DNA of 64,000 nt from Zafaria cholistanensis (GTDB lineage Bacteria; Actinomycetota; Actinomycetes; Actinomycetales; Micrococcaceae). Positions 7,220-15,534 of this stretch are shown here, piece by piece. Below the pieces are notes generated by a model. It ran no database searches. It saw only the letters and a list, made by a program, of their open reading frames with translations, and was not told the DNA's origin. A program made the position numbers and the translations under genes. The stretch covers positions 62,001 through 126,000 of the forward strand of contig NZ_BKDJ01000007.1 of the NCBI RefSeq assembly GCF_008580665.1, in the 5' to 3' direction. Position 1 is the first letter of the stretch, and every line of letters starts with the position of its first letter.

Positions 7220-7522
7220 CCGGGCAGGCCCATCCGTACGGATGGATTGGCCTGACGTCGAACCTACAGGAAGTCAGCCCAAAAGTCACAATTGGATCAC
7301 GGAACAGGGGCTATTTTGGTTACGAGCCCCGCCGCGTCTGGGGCTTAAAGGAGGGTTGGCCTCAGGAAACAACGAGCATGACCGAAGCGTTGTGACGTTA
7401 CCGTTATGTTGGTTGAGGTTCGATGCCGGCTGGGAAACTGGCGGCCCCGTGCCGGGGAAGGGCGATCGGAGAAGCCGCCCCAGGCCTTCCATGGTGTACA
7501 GGAAAGCATTCAAAAGGACAGT
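7220..7522. other. Divergent promoter region, NlpC/P60 leader and ggt
   Basis: Holds the start of the riboswitch transcript on the minus strand and the promoter of the gamma-glutamyltransferase gene on the plus strand. A perfect palindrome, ccatccgtacggatgg (7230-7245), is the only strong structure. No gene recognised. Confidence 0.5.
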
Positions 7523-9232
7523 ATGACGACTATGCGAAAAAGGATGGCCGCTGGCCTGGCTGCCATGTTGTTAATGCTGGCCGCATGTTCAGGGGGGCAT
7601 GATGGGGAAAACCCCACCCCGGCGGGAACAGCGCCGCCAGCGACGGATTCGCCCAGCCCATCCACCCGGTCCGCGGATCCTTCGGAGACACCGGATGCAC
7701 AGGTCTTGCTCAGGGAGCATGCCGTTGCGGCCGCGCATCCGGCGGCCGTGGACGCGGGCATGGAGATCCTGGAGCAGGGCGGGAATGCAGCGGACGCGGC
7801 TGTTGCCACGGCCTTCGCCGTCGCCGTGGTCGAACCGTTCGCCTCAGGCATCGGCGGTGGTGGGTCGGCGGTCCTCGCGGAGGCCGGCGCCGAGCCGATC
7901 GCCTACGACTACCGGGAAGTCGTGGCGCAGAACGGCGTAATCCCGAAATCCGGGACAGGCATTCCTGGTTTCGTCGCGGGATTGGCGACCATCCACGAAG
8001 AACACGGCAAGCTCGAGTGGAAGGAACTGCTCGAACCCGCGATTGACCTGGCCGAAGACGGATTCCCCATCTCCGGCTTCCTGGCCCTGCGCATGAAAAG
8101 CGATGCCGGGCCCAAAGCGCTCGAGGACCTGCCTCAGTTCAAAGCATCCGCCGGGGTCCCGCTGCTCAGAGAGGGCGACCAACTGGTCCAGAAGCATCTG
8201 GCGGCAACCATGAAAACGTTGGCCGGGGAGGGCCCCGAAGCCTTCTACACCGGCAGCCTCGTGGACGAGCTCAGCACCGTCGAGGGCATCGACGCCGCTT
8301 CCCTGGCCGCCTATGAAACCGAAAAGCTCGCACCGGCCAGGGGCAGGTTCGGCGACTACGACGTCGTCTCCGCCGCCCCCGCCCTGCCGGGCGCAGCGTT
8401 GATCCAAATGCTCCAGGTCGCTGAAGCCCAGGGCATCGAAGACAACAATCCGGGATCGGCCAAGTACGTTGACCGTCTTACCAGGGCATGGTCCGTGGCC
8501 GACAGAAGCGTAAACCGCTACTTCGGCGACCCCCGGTTCGTCGACGTCCCGGTCGAGCGGCTCACCGACGCGAAGGCGAACGCAGACCTGGCCCGTAAGG
8601 CGCAGGCCGCCGGTATGGGCGCCAACGCACCGATGGCAGGGGCCCAGCCGATCGTGCCGGGGAACACCACGCACCTGACCGTGGTGGACTCGGAAGGATT
8701 CACCGTGTCGATGACCAACACGATCACCAACTTCTGGGGCGGCGGGAAGACCGGGAACGTGGGCGGATTCTTCCTGAACAACCAGCTCTCGCGCTTCGCG
8801 TCGCTGGACACCCCCAACAACCAGCCCGAACCGGGTCGTAAGTCCGTCAGCTGGGCCGCCCCCAGCCTGGTGCTCGACGACAAAGACCGGGTGGTGATGG
8901 GGCTCGGCAGCCCCGGCGGACACCAAATCCCCAACATTTTGGCCGGCGTGCTCGTGCCATGGGCCCTGCAGGATGCCTCCCTCCAAAAAGCGGTCGATGC
9001 CCCGCGGTACCACCTGCAGGACGGCGTCCTGGCGGTCGAACGCGACCCGTCCCCGGAACTGTCCCAACTCATCCAATCCCGCGGCTGGCAGCTGCAGCGC
9101 ACCCGGCGCCAGGACGCAGTGTTCGGCTCCGTCCAGGCACTTCAGATCGATTACGACTCGGGCCGGATCACCGGGGCCAGGGACACCCGCCGTGAAGCAG
9201 ACTTTGCGATCGCTGAGCCCCGGGGCGACTGA
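7523..9232 (+). CDS. ggt: Gamma-glutamyltransferase, lipoprotein
   Basis: A 569-residue precursor that transfers or hydrolyses gamma-glutamyl groups of glutathione-like or polyglutamyl substrates at the cell surface. A lipoprotein signal with lipobox LAAC is at residues 15-24. The family core follows: EHAVAAAHPAAVDAGMEILEQGGNAADAAVATAFAVAVVEPFASGIGGGG (heavy subunit start) and the autoprocessing site GNTTHLTVVD, where Thr382 should become the N-terminal nucleophile of the small subunit. SPGGHQIPNI near the end matches the conserved C-terminal part. The ATG at 7523 follows aaaggacagt. Mycothiol rather than glutathione is the usual actinobacterial thiol, so the true substrate is open. Confidence 0.93.
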   Translation: MTTMRKRMAAGLAAMLLMLAACSGGHDGENPTPAGTAPPATDSPSPSTRSADPSETPDAQVLLREHAVAAAHPAAVDAGMEILEQGGNAADAAVATAFAVAVVEPFASGIGGGGSAVLAEAGAEPIAYDYREVVAQNGVIPKSGTGIPGFVAGLATIHEEHGKLEWKELLEPAIDLAEDGFPISGFLALRMKSDAGPKALEDLPQFKASAGVPLLREGDQLVQKHLAATMKTLAGEGPEAFYTGSLVDELSTVEGIDAASLAAYETEKLAPARGRFGDYDVVSAAPALPGAALIQMLQVAEAQGIEDNNPGSAKYVDRLTRAWSVADRSVNRYFGDPRFVDVPVERLTDAKANADLARKAQAAGMGANAPMAGAQPIVPGNTTHLTVVDSEGFTVSMTNTITNFWGGGKTGNVGGFFLNNQLSRFASLDTPNNQPEPGRKSVSWAAPSLVLDDKDRVVMGLGSPGGHQIPNILAGVLVPWALQDASLQKAVDAPRYHLQDGVLAVERDPSPELSQLIQSRGWQLQRTRRQDAVFGSVQALQIDYDSGRITGARDTRREADFAIAEPRGD

Positions 9233-9324
9233 GCATGCAGCTCCTGCAGGAGCCCCCAGTGCGGGCCCGCGACGGCCGTCCAAAGGCTTGCCGTGCTCAA
9301 GGTAAGGCAGGCCCGCCGGCCGGG

Positions 9325-9356
9325 GCCGATGCGGGGCGGGGCCGATGCGGGGCGGC
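9325..9356. repeat. 16-bp tandem duplication
   Basis: gccgatgcggggcggg at 9325-9340 is followed directly by a copy with one change at 9341-9356, in the 205-bp gap before the DUF6153 gene. One of several short tandem repeats in this window. Confidence 0.8.
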
Positions 9357-9437
9357 GTAAAATGGTCCGCAGATGTGCCCGGGCCCTGGCCGGTCTGCGG
9401 CCCCGGAAGTGAAAGCCACATGGGAAGGAGTTCGACC

Positions 9438-9884
9438 GTGATCCGTCGCCACAGCGGCACGCGCGGCCGGAACCCCTCCGCGGCGCAGGGGCTGGGCAGG
9501 GTCCTGCTCCTGCTGGGCCTGCTCCTGATGCACATCGTCGGCATGGACCACACCTCCGGGAGGCCTTCCGCGTCCCACGCCGACACTCATGTAACCGCCC
9601 ACCAGCACACCGTCGCCGGCCCGGGGACAAGTGTCCATGCCGACCTGTCCCCCCTGGGGGCGGATGAGACCGGCGTCTGCTTCGATGACGGATGCGGCAT
9701 GGAGATGTCGATGGCCGGCCTGTGTATTGTCGCGCTGCTCGGCGGCGGCATCCTCCTGCACCGGATCTCCCGCAGCCTCGTTTCCGTGCCGGGGCAGGGC
9801 CTTCCCGCCCCGCCGCTGTGGCGGCCGGTCCCCGCTATCCCCATACCTCCTTCGCTGGTTCACCTCTCGATCAGCCGCACGTAG
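9438..9884 (+). CDS. DUF6153 family small membrane protein
   Basis: A 148-residue protein with two hydrophobic helices: GLGRVLLLLGLLLMHIVGMDH (about residues 17-38) and SMAGLCIVALLGGGILLHRIS (about 96-116). His and Met residues cluster between and near them (MHIVGMDHTSG, SHADTHVTAHQHTVAG, CGMEMSM), hinting at metal binding. It matches DUF6153, which in actinobacteria commonly precedes a DUF305 gene, as here. The GTG at 9438 follows ggaaggagttcgacc, a strong ribosome site. Copper handling is a reasonable guess, not shown. Confidence 0.8.
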   Translation: MIRRHSGTRGRNPSAAQGLGRVLLLLGLLLMHIVGMDHTSGRPSASHADTHVTAHQHTVAGPGTSVHADLSPLGADETGVCFDDGCGMEMSMAGLCIVALLGGGILLHRISRSLVSVPGQGLPAPPLWRPVPAIPIPPSLVHLSISRT

Positions 9885-10011
9885 GCACGCACCTCGGCCG
9901 TCCCCTCACCGGTCCGGCCTTGCCGTGTCTTGCCTTGCCGGGCCCGCCGCCCCTGTTGCCGGCCAGGCCATCAACGTGAACCATTCCCGTACCAGCGAAG
10001 GATCCGCCCCC

Positions 10012-10632
10012 ATGAAACGCACGATTGTGCCCGTATCCCTGTTCGCCCTCGCCCTGGCCCTTGCCGGCTGCGCCTCCGGCCCGGAACCCGGCGCGAGCAC
10101 CGAAGCCCCACACGGCCACTCCAGCATGGGCGTGGACCACGGTTCCGCATCCCCGTCTTCCGAGGCCGTCGTAGACCACAATGCGGCGGACGCGACGTTC
10201 GCCCGGATGATGATCCCGCACCACCAGCAGGCGGTTCAGATGAGCGAGACTATCCTCGCCAAGGATGGGATTGACGCCCCCGTCGTGGAGTTGGCCAACA
10301 AGATCAAGGCCGCCCAAGGGCCGGAGATCGGAACGATGACCGGCTGGCTTGAAGCCTGGGGGGAACCAGTGGAGTCCGGCTCCATGGACCACTCCATGGA
10401 AGGAATGATGAGCGATGCCGACATGGCCAAGCTCCGGCAGGCCGAAGGTGACGAAGCTGCCGCGCTCTTCCTGACCCAGATGATCGCCCACCATAAGGGC
10501 GCCGTGCAGATGGCGCAGACCGAAGTCGCCGAGGGGTCCAACCCCGAGGCCCTGGCCCTGGCCCAGAAAATCGTCCAGGACCAGGAGGCGGAGATCAAGA
10601 CCATGGAAGAGATGCTGCCGGCCTACCAGTAA
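10012..10632 (+). CDS. DUF305 lipoprotein, probable metal-binding
   Basis: A 206-residue exported lipoprotein with lipobox LAGC (residues 16-19), a His/Met/Ser-rich stretch (HGHSSMGVDHGS), then two DUF305 half-repeats. The first carries FARMMIPHHQQAVQMSETIL, the second FLTQMIAHHKGAVQMAQTEV. These M-x-x-H-H motifs are characteristic of the family, which includes the periplasmic copper binder CopM of cyanobacteria. Between the repeats lies GSMDHSMEGMMSDADMAK, also Met-rich. The ATG at 10012 follows gaaggatccgccccc. Likely cotranscribed with the DUF6153 gene 127 bp upstream; copper buffering is inferred from the family. Confidence 0.88.
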   Translation: MKRTIVPVSLFALALALAGCASGPEPGASTEAPHGHSSMGVDHGSASPSSEAVVDHNAADATFARMMIPHHQQAVQMSETILAKDGIDAPVVELANKIKAAQGPEIGTMTGWLEAWGEPVESGSMDHSMEGMMSDADMAKLRQAEGDEAAALFLTQMIAHHKGAVQMAQTEVAEGSNPEALALAQKIVQDQEAEIKTMEEMLPAYQ

Positions 10633-10856
10633 GCCTCCACGCCGCGCGGCGGACGCCTTTCGCACCAGCGCGGTGCCCCGACCTCCTGCTCGCCCAAGGA
10701 AACGTTCCATGCCCTCTACCCTGCCCCTCCCCGGCCTGCCCCGGCCCGGAGTCGAACCGCCTGAATCCGGTGGGACTTATCGCGTCCGCCGGGGAGGGCT
10801 TCTGGAGGTCCCAAGACGGCGGCACCAGCGGCAGCACCGAACGTTTGGAGATCCCA

Positions 10857-10906
10857 TGACCGACCGAAACATCCGGTATTCCGCGCGCCGGGACCACAGG
10901 GCATGA
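10857..10906 (+). CDS. Possible 16-residue leader peptide
   Basis: A short frame, MTDRNIRYSARRDHRA, whose TGA at 10904-10906 overlaps the ATG at 10903 of the next gene (ATGA). The start follows ggagatccc. It may couple translation of the membrane protein downstream, or it may be chance. Confidence 0.25.
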
Positions 10907-12033
10907 TGCGGATCATGGCACAGGCCCCACCGATCCCCGTCGCCCCGCAGGAACGGCCCCGCAGCAGCGGGCCCCGCGTGCAGGCCCTCGATGCGGCGCG
11001 TGCCGCTGCCATCGTGGGCATGATCGCCGTCAACGTCGGCCCGCGCAAGAGCGATGGCAGCGTCCTGGCGCTGGTCTACGGGCTTCCGGTGGGACGTGCC
11101 TCGCTGCTGTTCATGCTCCTGGCCGGCATCGGCATGTCCCTGCTTTCCCGCACCGCCCGGAAACCCGGCGGGAAACTGCCCTGGAAGATCGTGCTCTGGC
11201 GCGCCGTGCTCCTGCTGGGCGCCGGGCTCGCGCTGCAGATCATGCACCACCAGGTCAGCGTGATCCTGCCGACCTACGGCCTGCTCTTCCTGTTGAGCCT
11301 GCCCCTGCTCAAGGCCTCCACCCCTGCCCTGGCCTGGACTGCCGGCATCGTGTTCGCGGTGGGGCCGCCGATCTGGATCGCCACCCAGGTGGCCAGTGGG
11401 GAAACCTACCGGTTCATCGCCCCGACCCTGCTCGACACCCCGATCGACATCCTCCGGGGAACGGTCCTGTCCGGTTCCTACCCGGTCGTGGTGTGGGCCG
11501 CGCCATTCCTCGCCGGCCTGCTGCTGGGCCGGGCTGACCTCAGAAACAGGACTTTGCACCAACGCCTCGTCCTGTGGGGAGCGGTCGCCGGTGTGGGAGG
11601 CTACCTGCTCTCCCGCCTGCTCATCCTCGCCTTTGGGGAACCGGGCCGCAGGATGGGCTGGGACCATCTCGTCTCAGCCGTCGACCACTCACAGATGCCG
11701 CTGTGGCTGGTCTCCGGCGTGGGAAGCGCCCTGTTCGTGCTCGGACTCTTCCTGCTGGCCGAGGACGTCGTCGCCAGGCGCCTGGGCGCGCTGGCCGCCG
11801 CCGGGCGTTTGTCGCTGACGATCTACGTGGGCCACCTGGTCGTTCTGGCCGCCCTCGTGCGGCCCGAACCGCACTACCTCCACGAGGGGGTGTTCATCAC
11901 CGCGTCCCTGTCAGTCGGGGCGGTCGTCTTTGCCCGCCTGTGGACCAAAAGGTTCAGTACCGGGCCCCTCGAGTACCTGTTGCGGATTCCGGAGCCGTTC
12001 CCTCGCGCCCCCCATACCAGGGCCGCTCCCTGA
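10903..12033 (+). CDS. Multi-spanning membrane protein, DUF418/acyltransferase-like
   Basis: A 376-residue membrane protein with about ten hydrophobic helices. The opening RVQALDAARAAAIVGMIAVNVGP and the helix GRASLLFMLLAGIGMSLLSRTARK resemble the DUF1624/DUF418 group (heparan-alpha-glucosaminide N-acetyltransferase-like), whose members are thought to move acyl groups across the membrane. The C-terminal AAAGRLSLTIYVGHLVV matches the usual DUF418 C-terminal 'GRMALTNYL' type segment. The start is uncertain: ATG 10903, 10906 and 10915 are all in frame and none has a strong ribosome site. The substrate is unknown. Confidence 0.75.
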   Translation: MMRIMAQAPPIPVAPQERPRSSGPRVQALDAARAAAIVGMIAVNVGPRKSDGSVLALVYGLPVGRASLLFMLLAGIGMSLLSRTARKPGGKLPWKIVLWRAVLLLGAGLALQIMHHQVSVILPTYGLLFLLSLPLLKASTPALAWTAGIVFAVGPPIWIATQVASGETYRFIAPTLLDTPIDILRGTVLSGSYPVVVWAAPFLAGLLLGRADLRNRTLHQRLVLWGAVAGVGGYLLSRLLILAFGEPGRRMGWDHLVSAVDHSQMPLWLVSGVGSALFVLGLFLLAEDVVARRLGALAAAGRLSLTIYVGHLVVLAALVRPEPHYLHEGVFITASLSVGAVVFARLWTKRFSTGPLEYLLRIPEPFPRAPHTRAAP

Positions 12034-12065
12034 CCGCTACGTCCGCGGCGGCAGCCAGGACGCTA

Positions 12066-12509
12066 TCAGACCCGATTGATGAGCAGTTCGTCCATGGCGT
12101 CAAAGAAACCGCCGTAGCCGGCCCTGGTCTGCTCCAGTTCCTCGTCGGTGAAACCGCCGCTTGGCTGGGTGAGCGTCATCTCCGTACCCCCGTTGGCCTG
12201 CCTGAATTCGACCACCACGGGGGAGGGGTCCGCCGGGGCAGCGGGGTCGTCGTTCATGGTGAGCGCCAGGCGCCGGGGCGGGTCGACCTCGGTGTATTCG
12301 CCGGTCCAGTGGATCGAATTCCCATCCGGCAGCCGCATCTCCGCCGCCCACGCCCCGCCGGGACGCACATCCAGGGACACCGTCTCAAGCGGCACCTCCA
12401 CCGCTTCGGTCCCGAACCATGTGGCAAAGAGTTCCGGCCTGGTCCAGGCCTCCCAGACCCGCTCGACGGGGGCCTGGAACGTCCGGGTGATGGTCAGGGC
12501 ATCGGGCAT
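12066..12509 (-). CDS. SRPBCC / AHSA1-like domain protein
   Basis: A 147-residue single-domain protein. MPDALTITRTFQAPVERVWEAWTRPELFATWFGTEAVEVPLETVSLDVRPGG is the classic start of the Aha1-C (activator of Hsp90 ATPase homologue) branch of SRPBCC proteins, and GGTEMTLTQPSGGFTDEELEQTRAGYGGFFDAMDELL is its usual end. The ligand and role are unknown. The ATG at 12509 follows ggaaggatccaagacc. Convergent with the upstream membrane protein gene, 32 bp apart. Confidence 0.9.
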   Translation of the reverse strand: MPDALTITRTFQAPVERVWEAWTRPELFATWFGTEAVEVPLETVSLDVRPGGAWAAEMRLPDGNSIHWTGEYTEVDPPRRLALTMNDDPAAPADPSPVVVEFRQANGGTEMTLTQPSGGFTDEELEQTRAGYGGFFDAMDELLINRV

Positions 12510-12984
12510 GGTCTTGGATCCTTCCGGTGCGTGGGCGGCGTCATCTTGGACCCTATCCCGGAACCGGACCGTGGTGGAAGAACGCCAGACCCGATCCCGA
12601 ATCAGGCCCGATCCCAAACCCGTGCCGGGGCCCTCTGCAGCCTGCCATGTCCTGCCTCTTCGGCGGACAACCCGTGACCCGCCGGGGGACCCGCCGGACC
12701 TTCCTGTGGCCCGGCAAAGACCGGCCCCCTGGCCGCCCGCGCGGGAGCCCTTCCTCACACCGGCAGGGCGCAACCGCGGGGCCAGCCGCCTTGCCGGATG
12801 CAGGGCCCCGTTGTTGACCTGCGGCTTCATGCAGGGCGGGGGGCCATACCGGACACCTGGCCCGCGCAGGCCCCGGCCCGGGAACAGCCCGGCCCAAGGG
12901 GGCCCGCCGCCGTCGTCTAGGCTTAAATAAGACCCAAACGCCAGGCCTGGACGCATCCCGGGTCCCCTGCCTCCCGGGAGTTCC
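12510..12984. other. Divergent intergenic region
   Basis: About 475 bp between the divergent SRPBCC and HNH genes. I see no gene. A degenerate direct repeat (cccgatcccgaatc / cccgatcccaaacc, about 12586-12620) and an AT-richer patch, TAGGCTTAAATAA at 12918-12930, are the visible features; the latter could be the -10 region of the HNH gene. Confidence 0.45.
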
Positions 12985-13869
12985 GTGAAAAAACCGTTCC
13001 TGTCCGCCCTCGTTGCTGCCGCCTCCCTGCTGGTGGCCGGCTGCGGATCCGCCGCCGCCACGCTGGAACCCGCCACGATTGCGTCCGCAACGTCTGGGAC
13101 GGCCACCCCCACGCCGTCTTCCGGGGAATTGGCCACCGAGGTCCTGGACACCCTCGCGGTCAAGGGCAAGGCTCCGGGCACCGGGTTTGACCGCAACAGG
13201 CAGTTCGGCAACGGCTGGAAAGACCCGGACGGCAACAAGTGCGACGCCCGCAACGACGCCCTGGCCCGCGACCTGACCGCCAAGACGTACAAGGACGGAA
13301 GCACCTGCCAGGTGGCCGCCGGACGGCTCGCCGACCCTTACACCGGCACCCCCGTCCGGTTCACGGTCGGAGCGGGTGCGGTGGACATCGACCACGTCGT
13401 GGCCCTGAAGAACGTCTGGGTCTCCGGGGGCCAGAAGCTCACCGCCGGGCAGCGCGTGGCCATCGCCAACGACCCGCTGAACCTGCTGGCCGTCGACTCC
13501 GGCACCAACCGCTCCAAGGGCGACCGCAACGCCGCCGAATGGCTTCCGCCCAACAAGGCCTACCGCTGCAACTACGTCGCCCGGCAGATTACGGTGAAGG
13601 ACAAGTACGCGCTCGCCGTCACCCCCGCCGAAAAGTCAGCCATGGCCGCGGTCCTGGCCGGCTGCCCCGGGCAGCGCACGGTGGTGTCAACGGCAACGGG
13701 GGCCACCGGCACCGCTTCGAGGGGCACGACGGCGGATCCAGCACTGCCGCTGGTCAGCCCGGGCGCGTACTGTTCGCCTTCCGGCGCCGCGGGCATCGGC
13801 GCGGCCAACGGCCTGCGGTACACCTGCACCACCAGCTCCACCGACGACCGCAACCGCTGGCGCCAGTAG
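12985..13869 (+). CDS. Secreted HNH nuclease-family lipoprotein (DUF1524-like)
   Basis: A 294-residue exported protein with lipobox VAGC (residues 17-20) and an HNH/DUF1524 nuclease fold. Diagnostic motifs are GAVDIDHVVALKNVWVSGG (catalytic His), NDPLNLLAVDSGTNRSKGDRNAAEWLPPN (Asn and metal ligands), and YVARQITVKDKYALAVTPAEK. Four or more cysteines in the mature part may form disulfides. The C-terminal 60 residues after CPGQRT are Ser/Thr/Ala-rich. The GTG at 12985 follows cgggagttcc. Such secreted nucleases are common in actinobacteria; nutrient scavenging or competition are both possible. The MFS gene follows after 26 bp, probably in one operon. Confidence 0.85.
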   Translation: MKKPFLSALVAAASLLVAGCGSAAATLEPATIASATSGTATPTPSSGELATEVLDTLAVKGKAPGTGFDRNRQFGNGWKDPDGNKCDARNDALARDLTAKTYKDGSTCQVAAGRLADPYTGTPVRFTVGAGAVDIDHVVALKNVWVSGGQKLTAGQRVAIANDPLNLLAVDSGTNRSKGDRNAAEWLPPNKAYRCNYVARQITVKDKYALAVTPAEKSAMAAVLAGCPGQRTVVSTATGATGTASRGTTADPALPLVSPGAYCSPSGAAGIGAANGLRYTCTTSSTDDRNRWRQ

Positions 13870-13895
13870 CCCCGGCAGCACCAGAGGAACACGCC

Positions 13896-15200
13896 ATGAA
13901 CACATCAGAGCCCGCTACCCCCGCCTCCGAACCGTCCGCCCCCGAACCGTCCGCATCCGAATCCTCCGCCGATGCGCCGGCAGGACGCGCTCACCCGGCC
14001 CCCGCCGTCGTCCGCTCCACCCGCCTGCAGGGGAAGGCCCTGCTGTTGGCCGTCCTGGCGCTGGCCCTGGGCGGGTTCGGCATCGGCACCACGGAGTTCT
14101 CCATCATGGGCCTGCTCCAGGAGGGGGCGGCGGACCTCGGCGTGTCCAACCCGGACATGGGCTACCTCATTTCCACCTACGCGCTGGGCGTGGTGGTGGG
14201 TGCACCCCTGCTGACGGCGCTCGGGGCGCGGATTCCGCACAAAACCATGGTCCTGTGGCTGACAGTGCTGTTCACGGCCGCGAACTTCTCCTCCGTGCTG
14301 GCCCCCACCTACGAATGGATGCTGGTCACCCGGTTCCTCTCCGGGCTGCCGCACGGGGCGTACTTCGGCCTCGCCGCCATCCTGGCCGGCACCCTGGTGC
14401 CCGCGGGAATGCGCGGACGGGCAATCGCGTGGGTGATCATGGGCCTGAACGTGGCCAACGTGGCCGGCGTCCCCGTGGTGACCTGGCTGGGGCAGCAGTT
14501 CGGCTGGCGCTGGATGTTCGCCGCCGTCGCGCTGACGGGGGCCCTAACCTGGGTGGGAATCAAGGTCTTCGTCCCGTTCAGCCCCGCGCACGCTGAAGCC
14601 AGTATCCGGCGCGAGCTCACCGCCCTGCGCCGCGGACAGGTCTGGCTGGCGATGGCGACCGGAATCGTGGGCTTCGGCGGCTTTTTCGCTGTCTACTCCT
14701 TCATCAGCCCGATCCTTACCGACGTGACCGGACTGCCGATCACCGCCGTGCCGCTGGTGCTGGCCGTCTACGGGCTGGGCATGGTGATCGGCGGCATGTT
14801 CGGCGGGCGGCTCGCGGACGTGTCCGTGGTCGGCACGATCGTCGGGGCGCTGGCAGGAATCACGGTGCTGCAGGTGGCGTTCGGGTTTCTGTCCCCGTTC
14901 GCGGTGCCCGCGGTGGCGCTGGTGTTCCTGCTGGGCGGGGCCGGTTCCGTCCTGGTGCCCTCCCTGCAGGCGCTGCTGATGGATTCGGCGCCGAAGGCAC
15001 AGTCGCTGGCCGCATCCCTGAACCATTCGGCCCTGAACATCGCCAACGCGCTGGGCGCAGCGCTGGGCGCCGCCGTCATCAGCGCCGGCCTGGGCTACCA
15101 GGCGCCGGCGTTCCTCGGGGCCGGGCTTGCCGCGCTGGGGCTGGTCCTGGCGCTGATTACGGGGGCGCGGACCCGCCGGCGGGCGGCCGGGCAGGGGTAG
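13896..15200 (+). CDS. MFS transporter, AraJ/sugar-efflux-like
   Basis: A 434-residue permease with twelve expected transmembrane helices. After a Pro/Ser/Glu-rich tail of about 45 residues, the transporter begins GKALLLAVLALALGGFGIGTTEFSIMGLLQEGAADLGVSNPDMGYLISTYALGVVVGAP, the hallmark of the AraJ/YdhP/Cmr branch (GTTEF motif in helix 1). The RFLSGLPHGAYFG segment fits the same branch. The N-terminal tail contains three 15-bp repeats (13923-13967). The ATG at 13896 follows agaggaacacgcc. Its substrate is unknown; efflux of sugars or small drugs is typical. Confidence 0.88.
   Translation: MNTSEPATPASEPSAPEPSASESSADAPAGRAHPAPAVVRSTRLQGKALLLAVLALALGGFGIGTTEFSIMGLLQEGAADLGVSNPDMGYLISTYALGVVVGAPLLTALGARIPHKTMVLWLTVLFTAANFSSVLAPTYEWMLVTRFLSGLPHGAYFGLAAILAGTLVPAGMRGRAIAWVIMGLNVANVAGVPVVTWLGQQFGWRWMFAAVALTGALTWVGIKVFVPFSPAHAEASIRRELTALRRGQVWLAMATGIVGFGGFFAVYSFISPILTDVTGLPITAVPLVLAVYGLGMVIGGMFGGRLADVSVVGTIVGALAGITVLQVAFGFLSPFAVPAVALVFLLGGAGSVLVPSLQALLMDSAPKAQSLAASLNHSALNIANALGAALGAAVISAGLGYQAPAFLGAGLAALGLVLALITGARTRRRAAGQG
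13923..13967 (+). repeat. 15-bp tandem repeat, three units, in MFS N-terminus
   Basis: Units at 13923-13937, 13938-13952 and 13953-13967 share gc-tccgaaccgtcc and encode ASEPS-APEPS-ASESS. The frame is preserved and only the disordered tail is affected. Confidence 0.85.
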
Positions 15201-15223
15201 GGGACCGGGCCCGGAGGGCCCGA

Positions 15224-15254
15224 TTGGCGTTCCGCGCCGTTCATCGTGTAGAGT
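15224..15254 (+). promoter_or_regulatory. Putative promoter of tRNA-Ala(GGC)
   Basis: TTGGCG (15224-15229) and TAGAGT (15249-15254) with a 19-bp spacer, about 48 bp before the tRNA. Spacing is slightly long, so confidence is limited. Confidence 0.35.
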
Positions 15255-15302
15255 CTTAACTCGGTTCGGCGGACGGAAACGGACAGCCGGAACCACCTCC
15301 TC

Positions 15303-15375
15303 GGGGGTATGGCGCAGTTGGTAGCGCGTCTGCATGGCATGCAGAAGGTCAGGGGTTCGAATCCCCTTACCTCCA
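15303..15375 (+). tRNA. tRNA-Ala (anticodon GGC)
   Basis: Seventy-three nucleotides forming a full cloverleaf. The acceptor GGGGGTA pairs with TACCTCC, discriminator A. The anticodon stem TCTGC/GCAGA encloses loop ATGGCAT, giving anticodon GGC. The T arm is AGGGG-TTCGAAT-CCCCT. CCA is not encoded. It reads GCC and GCU alanine codons and complements the CGC isoacceptor at 4884. Confidence 0.95.
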
Positions 15376-15380
15376 CCGAA

Positions 15381-15430
15381 AGGGCCCGTTTTCCAGTCTC
15401 AGGACCGGAAAACGGGCCCTGTTGTTTTTC
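15381..15430 (+). terminator. Rho-independent terminator after tRNA-Ala(GGC)
   Basis: A perfect 14-bp stem (agggcccgttttcc, 15381-15394, with 15407-15420) and a 12-nt loop are followed by gttgttttt. A textbook intrinsic terminator. Confidence 0.9.
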
Positions 15431-15534
15431 ACGGCCTCCTCCGGGGCCAGCGGCACCGGAGGAGGCCGTTGTTGGGGGTGTCGTAGCATGGACGGGCTGC
15501 CCCCGCCCGTCCCCGACTCCGCAAAGGACACCCC

